64,000 bases of DNA from Myroides injenensis M09-0166. GTDB taxonomy: Bacteria > Bacteroidota > Bacteroidia > Flavobacteriales > Flavobacteriaceae. A model generated the notes under the pieces. The model saw only the letters and a list, made by a program, of their open reading frames with translations, had not been told where the DNA came from and made no database searches. The stretch is from contig NZ_BAEX01000002.1 in NCBI RefSeq assembly GCF_000246945.1, positions 27,623 to 91,622 on the forward strand, in the 5' to 3' direction. Positions 52,210 to 61,366 of the stretch are shown here, piece after piece (positions within the stretch are counted from its first letter, which is position 1; each line of letters begins with the position of its first letter). Made by a program: the position numbers and the translations under genes.

Positions 52210-54054
52210 CTATTCTACAGTAACCGACTTCGCTAAATTACGAGGTTGATCGACATTGCAGTTTCTTAATACAGCTATGTGGTAAGACAGTAACTGTAAA
52301 GGGATTGTCGTTATTATTGGAGTCAAAGCTTCTGAGATTCCTGGTACCTCAATTACGTGGTCAGCAAGTTCTCTTACTTGTTTATCTCCTTTTGTTACTA
52401 CAGCGATAATTTTACCATTTCTCGCTTTAATTTCTTGAATATTACTTACTACCTTATCGTAATGTTCCTGATCTGGAGCAATTACAATCACTGGCATGTG
52501 TTCATCAATTAAAGCAATTGGGCCATGTTTCATCTCTGCAGCTGGGTAGCCTTCAGCATGAATATAAGAGATCTCTTTTAATTTTAAAGCTCCTTCTAAT
52601 GCAACTGGATAGTTATATCCTCTTCCTAGATATAAACAGTTGGTCGCATTTTTATAAACTTCTGATATCTTTAGAATTTCCTCATTTTGGGTTAAAGCTT
52701 CTTGTACACGTTCTGGAATTAATTCTAATTCATGTAAATATTTCAAATACTCAGAATTAGCAAGAGTTCCTTTTGCTTTAGCTATTCTTAATGCTATTAA
52801 TGTAAGAACTGTGATTTGCGTCGTGAAAGCTTTAGTAGATGCAACACCAATTTCTGGTCCTGCATGTGTATAAGCTCCTGCGTGTGTTTCTCTAGAAATA
52901 GAAGACCCTACAACATTACATACCCCAAATACAAATGCTCCTTTTTCTTTTGCTAATTTTATAGCTGCTAGTGTATCTGCAGTCTCTCCAGATTGTGAGA
53001 TCGCAATAATGACATCATTAGAAGTTATAATTGGATTTCTGTATCTAAATTCTGATGCATATTCTACTTCTACTGGGATACGTGTTAATTCTTCTATCAC
53101 ATATTCAGCAACTAGTCCAGCATGCCATGAAGTACCACAAGCAACAATAATTATGCGTTTAGCATTTAGGAATTTATCAATATTATCTTCAATCCCAGCC
53201 ATTCTTATTAGCCCTTGATCAGCTAATAGACGCCCTCTAAATGTGTCTTTAATTACTTCTGGTTGTTCATGAATTTCTTTAAGCATGAAATGGTCATAAC
53301 CATTTTTCTCTATTTGCTCTAGGTTTAATTGCAATTCTTGAGCATAATGATCAACTAAAGAGTCATCTTTAATTTTTCTTATGCGTAAAGGTTTATGTAA
53401 ACGAATAATTGCCATCTCTTCATCTTCTAAATAAATAGCATTATTTGTATATTCAATAAATGGTGAGGCATCTGAAGTAATAAAATACTCATTTTCACCA
53501 ATACCAATTGCAAGAGGACTTCCTAATCGGGCAGCAATGATTTCGTTTGGTTTTTTAATATCCATTACGGCAATTGCGTAAGCCCCTACAACTTGATTAA
53601 GTGCAATTTGAACAGCTTTACCTAACTTTACATTTGCTGTTTTTTGTACATCTTCAATAAGATTGACTAATACTTCAGTATCAGTATCTGATTTGAAAGT
53701 ATAACCTCTTTTTATTAATTCTTGTTTTAGAGAGTCATAGTTCTCGATGATACCATTGTGTATCAATACTAATTCTCCTGAATTAGAAAAGTGTGGGTGA
53801 GAGTTAACGTCGTTAGGAACTCCGTGAGTAGCCCAACGTGTATGTCCAATACCTACTGTTCCAACTTTTATTTCGTCTGTGCTTTTTTCGACAAGGTCAG
53901 CAACCTTACCTTTTGTTTTGCACATATTAATCTGGTCGCCATCAAAAATAGCTACACCAGCACTATCATATCCTCTGTATTCTAATCTAGTTAATCCTTT
54001 AATGATTACTGGATAAGCATCTCTATGTCCAATATATCCTACAATTCCACACAT
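52210..54054 (-). CDS. glmS: Glutamine-fructose-6-phosphate aminotransferase (isomerizing)
   Basis: A 614-residue enzyme making glucosamine-6-phosphate, the entry to UDP-GlcNAc for peptidoglycan and LPS. The N-terminal glutaminase domain starts MCGIVGYIGHR with nucleophile Cys2 and has HTRWATHGVPNDVNSHPH. Two SIS domains follow (CGTSWHAGLVAEY, SQSGETADTLAA) and the C-terminus ends QPRNLAKSVTVE, the conserved family end. No glmS ribozyme is expected or seen. Last gene of the glgA-DUF4270-glmS operon, 12 nt after DUF4270. Confidence 0.97.
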   Translation of the reverse strand: MCGIVGYIGHRDAYPVIIKGLTRLEYRGYDSAGVAIFDGDQINMCKTKGKVADLVEKSTDEIKVGTVGIGHTRWATHGVPNDVNSHPHFSNSGELVLIHNGIIENYDSLKQELIKRGYTFKSDTDTEVLVNLIEDVQKTANVKLGKAVQIALNQVVGAYAIAVMDIKKPNEIIAARLGSPLAIGIGENEYFITSDASPFIEYTNNAIYLEDEEMAIIRLHKPLRIRKIKDDSLVDHYAQELQLNLEQIEKNGYDHFMLKEIHEQPEVIKDTFRGRLLADQGLIRMAGIEDNIDKFLNAKRIIIVACGTSWHAGLVAEYVIEELTRIPVEVEYASEFRYRNPIITSNDVIIAISQSGETADTLAAIKLAKEKGAFVFGVCNVVGSSISRETHAGAYTHAGPEIGVASTKAFTTQITVLTLIALRIAKAKGTLANSEYLKYLHELELIPERVQEALTQNEEILKISEVYKNATNCLYLGRGYNYPVALEGALKLKEISYIHAEGYPAAEMKHGPIALIDEHMPVIVIAPDQEHYDKVVSNIQEIKARNGKIIAVVTKGDKQVRELADHVIEVPGISEALTPIITTIPLQLLSYHIAVLRNCNVDQPRNLAKSVTVE

Positions 54055-54066
54055 AGTCTTCTCTTG

Positions 54067-55701
54067 TTATTTTTTAGTAGTATAAAATATCTCTAATTTC
54101 ATTCTTTTTTTGCCAGCCGCTTCAGTGTTTCCGTATATAACTGCTCCTAGAGGAGATGTGATTGATACAGAAGACATTGTTTTAACATCTGTAGGCTGAT
54201 TAGTAATAGGGGTTTGTAGGGTTTTGAAGTTAGTTTGTTTTATTGTATTTGTGTAACTATTACTAACAGTAAGTGCTAGTTTAGGACTTTTAATAGTTTT
54301 TCCTTTAATAAGGCTTTGTATTAAATCTTTTACTCTGAATGTATATGAGTATTTATCTTGTTTTCCTTTGTCGTCACCAGGAATTAAATTACCTCCAAAG
54401 ATTGGTTTAGTAGTTCCTGAATCGCTTAAAAAGTCTGCGATATTTGTTCCATCATCAAAATTATATAAATACAATCTTTCTGGTGCAATCGCATCTTGCA
54501 TTGCTTCTTGATCTAAATGAACAGTTAAGAATGCATCGTTTATTAAAACTTTTTGGTCGCGTAATTTTTTTAATTCTTCAAAATCATTACTTTGAAATAA
54601 ATCAAGAACAGCTACACTACCTTCTGCACCTTTAAGGTATAATTGGTCATCACCATTAGTTTTATTAGGATTAGCAATCATTTGTTTGTAAACGTCATCT
54701 TCATTTGTATTCATTAAGTTTACTAAAATGTTACTAGAATTAGCAAGATTTGAATCTCCAGAAACTGCAAAAGACAAAAGAGATAATTTAATCTCTCCTC
54801 TAACTTTTGTAGTTACTTCCTTGCCATCAGCATCTTTACTTTTTTGATCTTGTGAGTAAGTTGCTCTTAAATAACTTTGTGCAGGATTAATTAATCCGAT
54901 AGCACCTTTGCTGTTATTTGGTGAAGCTTGTAAGAAAAGACCTTTGAATATGTCTTGAAAATAATCAGTACTTGCAAGTTTAGTTCTATTTTCTACAAAG
55001 AATTTTTGAAAATATTCTTTATTTAAGTCAATCCAAAAACCAGGAGCAAGAGTTGACTTAAGGTCAGCTGTTGTCTCGCCGTTTTCTCCTTTTTTATAAA
55101 TATTAATTCCTTTGTTATTGAAAATAACATTCGTGTTTTGAGTGCTATTAGGGCTGTCGTTTAGTAAAATTGATGCTTTGTTTGACTCAAAATTAGCAAT
55201 GCTATTGTTGTAATATTTATTAGAACCTCCTTCTACAGGGTTGTCATTACTTAAGAAATAACCATTTTGGTAAACTTTTAAATCAAATGAACCCGATCCA
55301 TAGGTACTGTTAAGCTTATATGTACTAATATTTTCTTCTTTCTTTTCTAATTCCACATTGTAAAAAGGAATGTATAAATATACAGAGTCTAAAACAGCAG
55401 TTTCATTTAGTTCACCAAAACTTGAAATATTATCAGCAAAGTTTAGCGCGATACTATTTGACGTTGTTCCGAAAACACCATTTTTGATTGAACCTAACGA
55501 TACTTCAGGTAATCTGCTAGTTTCTACTGGGCCATAAGCTTGATTGTAGGCTTTTAAATCTTTAACGACATAAGATTGAACGTCATAGTCTCCACCTCCG
55601 ATGATGTCGTTACCTGTTTCAGTATAGTCTTTATCGCATGATTGTAATGCAACAAATCCTAGAGCAAGGAATAATCCTCTGATGATATTTTTTTTATCCA
55701 T
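54067..55701 (-). CDS. DUF4270 lipoprotein
   Basis: A 544-residue lipoprotein: signal peptide with lipobox ALQSC near residue 22, then DUF4270 hallmarks (TETGNDIIGGGDYDVQSYVV, a GSIKNGVFGTT segment, DSVYLYIPFY). It is beta-rich and probably surface- or periplasm-exposed. DUF4270 occurs in Bacteroidota with unknown function, and its place between glgA and glmS is conserved in flavobacteria as far as I recall. Spacing (30 nt and 12 nt) supports one operon. Confidence 0.9.
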   Translation of the reverse strand: MDKKNIIRGLFLALGFVALQSCDKDYTETGNDIIGGGDYDVQSYVVKDLKAYNQAYGPVETSRLPEVSLGSIKNGVFGTTSNSIALNFADNISSFGELNETAVLDSVYLYIPFYNVELEKKEENISTYKLNSTYGSGSFDLKVYQNGYFLSNDNPVEGGSNKYYNNSIANFESNKASILLNDSPNSTQNTNVIFNNKGINIYKKGENGETTADLKSTLAPGFWIDLNKEYFQKFFVENRTKLASTDYFQDIFKGLFLQASPNNSKGAIGLINPAQSYLRATYSQDQKSKDADGKEVTTKVRGEIKLSLLSFAVSGDSNLANSSNILVNLMNTNEDDVYKQMIANPNKTNGDDQLYLKGAEGSVAVLDLFQSNDFEELKKLRDQKVLINDAFLTVHLDQEAMQDAIAPERLYLYNFDDGTNIADFLSDSGTTKPIFGGNLIPGDDKGKQDKYSYTFRVKDLIQSLIKGKTIKSPKLALTVSNSYTNTIKQTNFKTLQTPITNQPTDVKTMSSVSITSPLGAVIYGNTEAAGKKRMKLEIFYTTKK

Positions 55702-55731
55702 GTAATGTATTACAAAATGGTTGTCAATAGA

Positions 55732-56535
55732 TTAGAAGAATTTTTGATAAAATTCTGTGTATAATTTAGCAAAATCTTCTTTAGGAACGAAAGGTAAAAA
55801 AGGTTTTTCAGAAGATTCTATAAATTTTGTTAAATTTGAACTTACGTTCTCTGATGCAATAATTACACCATCAGAATTTCTAATTGCGTTCATCATTATG
55901 TTTTCATAAGTTGGAACGGCAAACTCTGTAATTAGCTCTTCTGGTAACTCATCAAAAGCTACTTTTTCCTTCATATTTGGACTTAAAGTTCCTGCAAAGC
56001 CTTCTTCAAAGATTGAAGTTACAACCTTTGTATCTCCAAAAATAGCTTCATCTTTATAGTACTCTTTTAAATAAATTGGCAATAATGAAGCCATCCATCC
56101 CTGAACGTGAATTACATCCGGAACCCAATTTAATTTTTTAACTGTCTCTATTACCCCTTTTGTGAAGAAAATAGCGCGTTCGTCATTGTCAGGAAATAGA
56201 TTTCCTTCTTCATCTGTAAAAGTTGATTTACGTTTGAAGTACTCGTCATTATCAATAAAGTAAACCTGAATTCTTTCTTTTGGAATAGAAGCAACTTTTA
56301 TGATTAAAGGCATATCCATATCATTGACTACAAGATTCATTCCCGATAATCTAATTACTTCGTGCAATTGGTGTCTTCTCTCGTTTATACTACCATATCT
56401 TGGCATAAAAATTCTTATTTGCCCACCTTGGTCATTAATCATTTTTGGAGCGTCATAAGACATTAAAGAAACTTCATTTTCTGCTAAATAAGGTACCACT
56501 TCAGATGATACGTATAATATCCTCTTATCTTTCAT
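55732..56535 (-). CDS. glgA: Short glycogen/starch synthase-like protein (GT5 N-terminal domain)
   Basis: A 267-residue protein matching only the first (acceptor-side) Rossmann domain of GlgA: RILYVSSEVVPYLAENEVSLMSYDAPKMI, a FMPRYGSINERRHQLHEVIRL segment, VIHVQGWMASLLPIYLKEYY and EGVIIASENVSSNL-like region. The ADP-glucose-binding C-terminal domain of full GlgA (about 470 residues) is absent, and the usual KTGGL motif near the N-terminus is replaced by AENEVS. Flavobacterial genomes commonly carry this short form, so it is probably intact, but catalytic glycogen synthase activity is doubtful. First gene of the operon. Confidence 0.85.
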   Translation of the reverse strand: MKDKRILYVSSEVVPYLAENEVSLMSYDAPKMINDQGGQIRIFMPRYGSINERRHQLHEVIRLSGMNLVVNDMDMPLIIKVASIPKERIQVYFIDNDEYFKRKSTFTDEEGNLFPDNDERAIFFTKGVIETVKKLNWVPDVIHVQGWMASLLPIYLKEYYKDEAIFGDTKVVTSIFEEGFAGTLSPNMKEKVAFDELPEELITEFAVPTYENIMMNAIRNSDGVIIASENVSSNLTKFIESSEKPFLPFVPKEDFAKLYTEFYQKFF

Positions 56536-56575
56536 CTTGATTTTTAATTTCTGTGTGTGAAATAAATAAACAATG

Positions 56576-56583
56576 CAAATTTA
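56576..56583 (-). promoter_or_regulatory. Possible -7 element for the glgA operon
   Basis: The minus strand reads TAAATTTG, 40 nt before the glgA ATG. -33 not clear. Confidence 0.4.
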
Positions 56584-56614
56584 CGAAATTTTATGGAGTT
56601 ATTTCTTAAATAAC

Positions 56615-56622
56615 TAATTTTG
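56615..56622 (+). promoter_or_regulatory. Possible -7 element for panC
   Basis: TAATTTTG matches TAnnTTTG, 23 nt before the panC ATG; divergent from the glgA promoter. -33 not clear. Confidence 0.45.
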
Positions 56623-56645
56623 CCATTATTTTAAACACGAAGCTG

Positions 56646-57494
56646 ATGTTTCTTTTTAGTACTAAAGCCGAATTGCAAGCGTATTTAAAAACATTTCGCG
56701 ATGCCAATAAAGCTATAGGTCTTGTACCTACGATGGGGGCTATTCACAATGGTCACCTATTCCTTATGCAACAATCTTTAAATGATAATGATTGTACAGT
56801 AGTGAGCATTTTTGTCAATCCAACTCAGTTTAACAATGCTGATGATTTACAAAAATATCCACGTACGTTAGAAAGAGATGTAGAGACAATTAAATCTCTT
56901 TCTGAAAAAATTGTAATTTTTGCACCGACAGTTGACGAAATGTATGGTGGAAATACAGTAGCCCAATCTTTTGATTTTGATGGACTAGATAAAGAAATGG
57001 AAGGTGCACAAAGGCCTGGACATTTTGATGGCGTTGGTACAATTGTAAAAAAATTGTTTGAATTAGTAATGCCAACAAACGCTTATTTTGGTGAGAAAGA
57101 TTTCCAACAGTTGCAAATCATTCGTAAAATGGTAGCTAAAGAACATATTCCTGTGAATATTGTAGGAGTGCCTATTTATAGAGCAGAAGACGGTTTAGCA
57201 ATGAGTTCTCGTAATGAAAGAGTGTCACATGATGGTTTACAAAAAGCTACTTTCTTATATAGTGTTTTGAAAAATGCACAGGAAATATTTTTAACGGAAG
57301 GTATCGAAAAAGTTAACCAATTTGTTGATAATGAATTTAAAAATAATTCTAACTTTGACCTCGAATATTTTACAATAGCTGACGAAGATACATTAAAGCC
57401 TGCTTTGGTGATAGAAGAAGGTCATCGATATAGAGGTTTCTTAGTGGCTCATATTGAAGGTGTTCGATTAATTGACAATTTATCTTTTAACTAA
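56646..57494 (+). CDS. panC: Pantothenate synthetase
   Basis: It joins pantoate and beta-alanine using ATP, the last step of pantothenate synthesis. The 282-residue sequence has [11 protein letters not shown] with the nucleotidyl-transferase HxGH at 34-37, [27 protein letters not shown] and the KMSKS-like MSSRNERVS. The upstream ATG and normal length fit. panD follows after 14 nt, so both beta-alanine supply and use are in one operon. Confidence 0.96.
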   Translation: MFLFSTKAELQAYLKTFRDANKAIGLVPTMGAIHNGHLFLMQQSLNDNDCTVVSIFVNPTQFNNADDLQKYPRTLERDVETIKSLSEKIVIFAPTVDEMYGGNTVAQSFDFDGLDKEMEGAQRPGHFDGVGTIVKKLFELVMPTNAYFGEKDFQQLQIIRKMVAKEHIPVNIVGVPIYRAEDGLAMSSRNERVSHDGLQKATFLYSVLKNAQEIFLTEGIEKVNQFVDNEFKNNSNFDLEYFTIADEDTLKPALVIEEGHRYRGFLVAHIEGVRLIDNLSFN

Positions 57495-57508
57495 AACTCA
57501 AGCGACAA

Positions 57509-57859
57509 ATGCAAGTTGAAGTAGTAAAATCAAAAATTCACCGTGTAAAAGTAACAGGTGCTGACTTACATTACATAGGTAGTATTACAATTGATGAAGC
57601 TTTATTAGAAGGGGCTAATATGATTGAAGGTGAAAAAGTTTCAATTGTGAATATTAATAACGGTGAGCGTTTTGAAACCTATGCTATTCCAGGACCTAGA
57701 AACTCTGGTGAAATTACTTTAAATGGGCCTGCAGCCCGTAAAGTGCATAAAGGTGATATCATTATCATTATATCATACGGTATTCTTGATTTTGAAGAAG
57801 CTAAAACTTTTAAGCCTTCTATTATTTTTCCAAATGAGGAAACAAATACTATAAGCTAA
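57509..57859 (+). CDS. panD: Aspartate 1-decarboxylase proenzyme
   Basis: It converts aspartate to beta-alanine using a pyruvoyl group made by self-cleavage between Gly24 and Ser25, visible here as YIGSITID. The 116 residues include the family's [16 protein letters not shown] and [20 protein letters not shown]. It is co-transcribed with panC; an inner-membrane protein gene begins 8 nt later. Confidence 0.96.
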   Translation: MQVEVVKSKIHRVKVTGADLHYIGSITIDEALLEGANMIEGEKVSIVNINNGERFETYAIPGPRNSGEITLNGPAARKVHKGDIIIIISYGILDFEEAKTFKPSIIFPNEETNTIS

Positions 57860-57867
57860 AATTATAT

Positions 57868-58830
57868 TTGAAAAAAAGAATAGGTAAAATAGCTAATTTA
57901 TTACTCCCACTTTTGTTGGGAGTTTTTTTGGTTTATTACTCTTATAATAAGTTTACATCAGAGCAGATTGAAGAGATGGTTGCCCATTTTAAAGGAGCAA
58001 ATTATAATTATATAATCATCGCTTCAATCTTCTCTATTTTGAGCCTATGGGCAAGAGCTTATCGATGGAGGTATGCTTTAAAATATATGGGGTATAATTC
58101 TTCAATAACTACTAATTTTATGGCAATCTCTATTGGTTATTTGATGAATTTAACTGTACCTCGCTCAGGGGAAGTATCTCGTGCCTTGGTGTTGCAGAAA
58201 TATGAAAATATCCCTTTTGATAAAAGTTTTGGAAGTATTGTTTCAGAGCGAGTTGTTGATCTTGTATGTTTATTACTTTGCGTCTTTACTGCATTGATAT
58301 TACAATATGATATTTTAAAAGAGTTTTTACTGCACTATATCCCGGTTGAAAAAATAGTATATTTAGTTATCGCACTCCTTGCCTTATCTGCTTTTACTTT
58401 TTATTTCTTGAAATATGTGAAATGGAAGATTATCCTCTTTTTGAAGAAAAAAATAAAGGGGGTTGTAGAAGGTCTGAATAGTACTTTTAAAATGCCATAT
58501 CGCAAACAGTTTTTGTTTTTTACTATTCTTATTTGGGGCGGTTATATTGCTACATTTTACTTTGGAATGTTAGCCTTGGAAGAAACGAGTAGTTTATCTT
58601 TCTCTATCGTCATGTCTGCTTTTGTAGCCGGAAGTTTTGCAGTTTCTTTTACTAATGGAGGTTTTGGTGCTTTTCCTTTAGTAATCTCTCAACTATTGTT
58701 ACTTTATCACGTATCTGCAGTGGCAGGTACAGCATTTGGTTGGATTCTATGGACAACGCAGACTGCAATCGTTGTAGTATTTGGAGCTCTGTCTTTTATT
58801 GGACTACCAATCTACTACAAGAAAAGATAG
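57868..58830 (+). CDS. Flippase-like/lysylphosphatidylglycerol synthase TM-region protein (UPF0104), TTG start
   Basis: A 320-residue polytopic membrane protein, about eight helices, matching the UPF0104/YbhN-like (LPG_synthase_TM) family: ARAYRWRYALKYMGY, NLTVPRSGEVSRALVLQKYE, ERVVDLVCLLLCV and FTNGGFGAFPLVISQLLLLY. No ATG lies near the start, so translation most likely begins at TTG 57868, 8 nt after the panD stop. Family members have been linked to lipid or aminoacyl-lipid flipping; the substrate is unknown. It ends 19 nt before the convergent barrel gene with no hairpin between. Confidence 0.85.
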   Translation: MKKRIGKIANLLLPLLLGVFLVYYSYNKFTSEQIEEMVAHFKGANYNYIIIASIFSILSLWARAYRWRYALKYMGYNSSITTNFMAISIGYLMNLTVPRSGEVSRALVLQKYENIPFDKSFGSIVSERVVDLVCLLLCVFTALILQYDILKEFLLHYIPVEKIVYLVIALLALSAFTFYFLKYVKWKIILFLKKKIKGVVEGLNSTFKMPYRKQFLFFTILIWGGYIATFYFGMLALEETSSLSFSIVMSAFVAGSFAVSFTNGGFGAFPLVISQLLLLYHVSAVAGTAFGWILWTTQTAIVVVFGALSFIGLPIYYKKR

Positions 58831-58849
58831 TTAATCAACTATTTCATAC

Positions 58850-59416
58850 TTAAAAATTGTAGCTTATTTTAGCATTAATTGCAGGGTAAGTAAGTTTTTC
58901 ATTAGGCAAATCGTCATAATATATTGTTGAAAATCCTATCCCTAATTTTATTTCATACGTGAAGTTGGAATTGTTGATGTTTCTTCTGATGTTCCATGAT
59001 GGCACTAGATTGTAACTATCTTTTGCTTTCACATGATATTCTTCATAGTCAAAGGTTTTTAGAAAATCAGGTTGATAAGAAGCTTCAAAGGAGAAGAAAT
59101 TAGCAGCGTTGTTTTTTGTGTTTTTACCTTTTCTAATTCTATTATTTATATTGTAATAATATCTTGGTTCTATACCTAGGGAAAAAGCAGAAAAGTACTT
59201 GATATAATCACTATTGATGGCAAATCCTATTTGATAATCAAGATTTCCTTTTACAGTTAATTTATCTACTACTGGTGTTTCATAGCTATAACCTACAAAT
59301 AACAATCCAACACTTATTTCTGAATGAGATTGTAAAGTCTCTTTTGCTTCTTGAGCATTGGTGTATATAAGGGGAGTAAAAATAATAATAAGTAATAAAA
59401 ATTTCTTGAGTATCAT
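58850..59416 (-). CDS. Outer-membrane beta-barrel protein, hypothetical
   Basis: A 188-residue exported protein with signal peptide 1-21 (NAQ) and a series of amphipathic aromatic strands (SEISVGLLFVGYSYETP, GIEPRYYYNINNR, NFFSFEASYQP) ending in the barrel-type AKISYNF. It probably forms an eight- to ten-stranded outer-membrane barrel. No named family recognised. It is divergent from radA; repeat copy B lies in the intervening gap. Confidence 0.75.
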   Translation of the reverse strand: MILKKFLLLIIIFTPLIYTNAQEAKETLQSHSEISVGLLFVGYSYETPVVDKLTVKGNLDYQIGFAINSDYIKYFSAFSLGIEPRYYYNINNRIRKGKNTKNNAANFFSFEASYQPDFLKTFDYEEYHVKAKDSYNLVPSWNIRRNINNSNFTYEIKLGIGFSTIYYDDLPNEKLTYPAINAKISYNF

Positions 59417-59711
59417 TTTGTATAAGAATTTATGCAGGTGTAAATATATAAATTCTAATTAATTGATAGTTAAGATGCTTTGTTGTATGTTTTACTTTTT
59501 TTATTATTATTTGATTTTAGAAAGTATTTTTTAAAAGGTCATGTTTTTTCTACTTACTACGTTGTATAGAGCAAAATAAAAAACACCTCACTTTTTTTTA
59601 CCCCAAAAAAAACTCATCTACTTAAATTACAATACTTTAGTGTAAAAAAAATCATTTTAAGGTAAAATTGCAATGCTTGTGAAAGCCTGTATTCATAGGC
59701 ATTAGAGCTAA
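59417..59711. other. AT-rich upstream region of the barrel gene
   Basis: About 295 bp with T-runs and A-runs (for example a CCCC-flanked T8/A6 tract near 59590-59610). No promoter match, RNA or ORF is convincing. Confidence 0.35.
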
Positions 59712-59810
59712 ATCCTTCAACACTTCTTCAACACTTCGCCATGATTGCTCCATATAGAAGGCTATTTGTTGAAGGAATGTTGAAGAAGTGTTGAAGGAAT
59801 GTTGAAGAAG
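59712..59810. repeat. Inverted 11-bp tandem-repeat element, copy B
   Basis: Two inverted 11-bp units at 59712-59733 (ATCCTTCAACA, CTTCTTCAACA) and four direct units at 59767-59810 (TGTTGAAGGAA and TGTTGAAGAAG alternating, so a 22-bp super-period) flank a 33-nt spacer. On the opposite strand it matches copy A at 4713-4822; spacers have the same length and share the 11-nt core CTCCATATAGA. The arms can fold into a hairpin of 22 bp or more. It lies between divergent genes, 160 bp before radA. Function unknown. Confidence 0.85.
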
Positions 59811-59935
59811 TGTAGTGTTAATCAGTTCTAGTACTTAGCGTTTTATTTAGTTTATAATATTTAAGATATAGGATTAGAAAGTTTCGTCTGAGAATATGGC
59901 TAGATTTAGTTACATTTTATTATGTTTTTAAATTG

Positions 59936-59943
59936 TAAATTTG
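59936..59943 (+). promoter_or_regulatory. -7 element for radA
   Basis: TAAATTTG matches TAnnTTTG, 26 nt before the radA ATG; the -33 is weak. Confidence 0.5.
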
Positions 59944-59969
59944 AAAGGTAGTTTTATAAAATAAAAAAA

Positions 59970-61340
59970 ATGGCTAAAGTAAAAACAGCTTTTTTCTGTC
60001 AGAACTGTGGCGCACAGACGCCTAAATGGATGGGACAGTGCCCATCATGCAGAGAATGGAATACATTGGTAGAAGAAGTAATACAGAAAGAAGAGAAGAC
60101 TGGATGGAAGCCATCTAATGCAGCTTCGTCTGGAACTAAAAGAGTTGCAAAGCCATTAAAAGTAAGAGAGATTGACAGTACGGAAGAGATAAGAATGAAT
60201 ACTCTAGATGGAGAGCTTAATCGAGTTTTAGGAGGGGGGCTTGTTCCAGGATCTATGGTGTTGTTGGGAGGAGAGCCTGGTATTGGGAAAAGTACATTGT
60301 TGTTACAAATTTCGCTAAAATTACCTTTTAAAACACTTTATGTTTCTGGTGAGGAAAGTCAGAAACAGATTAAAATGCGTGCAGAAAGAATTAATCCAAT
60401 AAATGATAACTGTTATATTCTAACAGAAACAAATACACAAAACATATTTAGACAGATTGAAGAAATTCAGCCAGATGTATTAATTATTGACTCGATTCAA
60501 ACCTTACATACTGATTATATCGAATCTTCTGCTGGTACAGTATCTCAGATTAAAGAGTGTACTGCTGAGTTAACAAAGTTTGCTAAAGAAACGGGAACTC
60601 CAGTTTTAATTATTGGTCATATTACTAAAGATGGAAGTATTGCTGGTCCAAAAATGCTTGAGCATATGGTAGATACTGTATTGCAATTTGAAGGAGATCG
60701 CAATCATGTATATCGCATTCTTCGAGCTAATAAAAATCGCTTTGGTTCTACAGCAGAATTAGGAATATATGAAATGCAAGGAAGTGGACTTAGGGAGGTA
60801 TCGAATCCATCTGAAATATTGATATCACATAAAGATGAAGAGTTGTCTGGGACTGCTATAGCTGCTACACTTGAAGGGATGAGACCTTTAATGGTAGAGG
60901 TACAAGCACTAGTAAGTTCTGCTGTTTATGGGACTCCACAACGTAGTGCTACGGGCTATAATCTAAAACGTTTGAATATGATTTTAGCAGTATTGGAAAA
61001 GCGTGCTGGATTTAGATTAGGACAAAAAGACGTTTTCCTGAATATTACAGGAGGTATTACAGTAGATGATCCTGCTATTGATTTAGGAGTCGTAGCTTCA
61101 ATATTATCGTCGGATCAAGATATATCGATAGACAAAGGTGTGACATTTGCTGGAGAGGTAGGGCTATCAGGTGAAATTAGACCTGTTAATCGCGTAGATC
61201 AGCGGATTCAGGAAGCAGAGAAACTTGGGTTTAGTCAAATTTTAGTATCTAAATACAATAAAATCTCATACAATGGAACGGGAATTAAAGTAATATTAGT
61301 CACTAAAATTGAAGATGTCGTAGAGCATTTATTTGGCTAA
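59970..61340 (+). CDS. radA: DNA repair protein RadA
   Basis: A RecA-like branch-migration helicase of 456 residues. The N-terminal zinc finger uses Cys10, Cys13, Cys24 and Cys27. The ATPase has Walker A GGEPGIGKST (Lys107), VLIIDSIQT as Walker B and the RadA-specific KNRFG at 255-259. The C-terminal Lon-like domain contains the GGITVDDPAIDLGVVASILSS region. All motifs are complete and the length is normal. It is followed after 26 nt by the MuiA-family gene, possibly co-transcribed. Confidence 0.96.
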   Translation: MAKVKTAFFCQNCGAQTPKWMGQCPSCREWNTLVEEVIQKEEKTGWKPSNAASSGTKRVAKPLKVREIDSTEEIRMNTLDGELNRVLGGGLVPGSMVLLGGEPGIGKSTLLLQISLKLPFKTLYVSGEESQKQIKMRAERINPINDNCYILTETNTQNIFRQIEEIQPDVLIIDSIQTLHTDYIESSAGTVSQIKECTAELTKFAKETGTPVLIIGHITKDGSIAGPKMLEHMVDTVLQFEGDRNHVYRILRANKNRFGSTAELGIYEMQGSGLREVSNPSEILISHKDEELSGTAIAATLEGMRPLMVEVQALVSSAVYGTPQRSATGYNLKRLNMILAVLEKRAGFRLGQKDVFLNITGGITVDDPAIDLGVVASILSSDQDISIDKGVTFAGEVGLSGEIRPVNRVDQRIQEAEKLGFSQILVSKYNKISYNGTGIKVILVTKIEDVVEHLFG

Positions 61341-61366
61341 TTATTACAATTAAAAAAATAAATTAT

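Noticed and set aside
55732-56535. Truncated pseudogene of glgA
   Set aside because: The frame is intact with a clean start and stop in an operon, and a short GlgA-like form is usual in flavobacteria as far as I recall.
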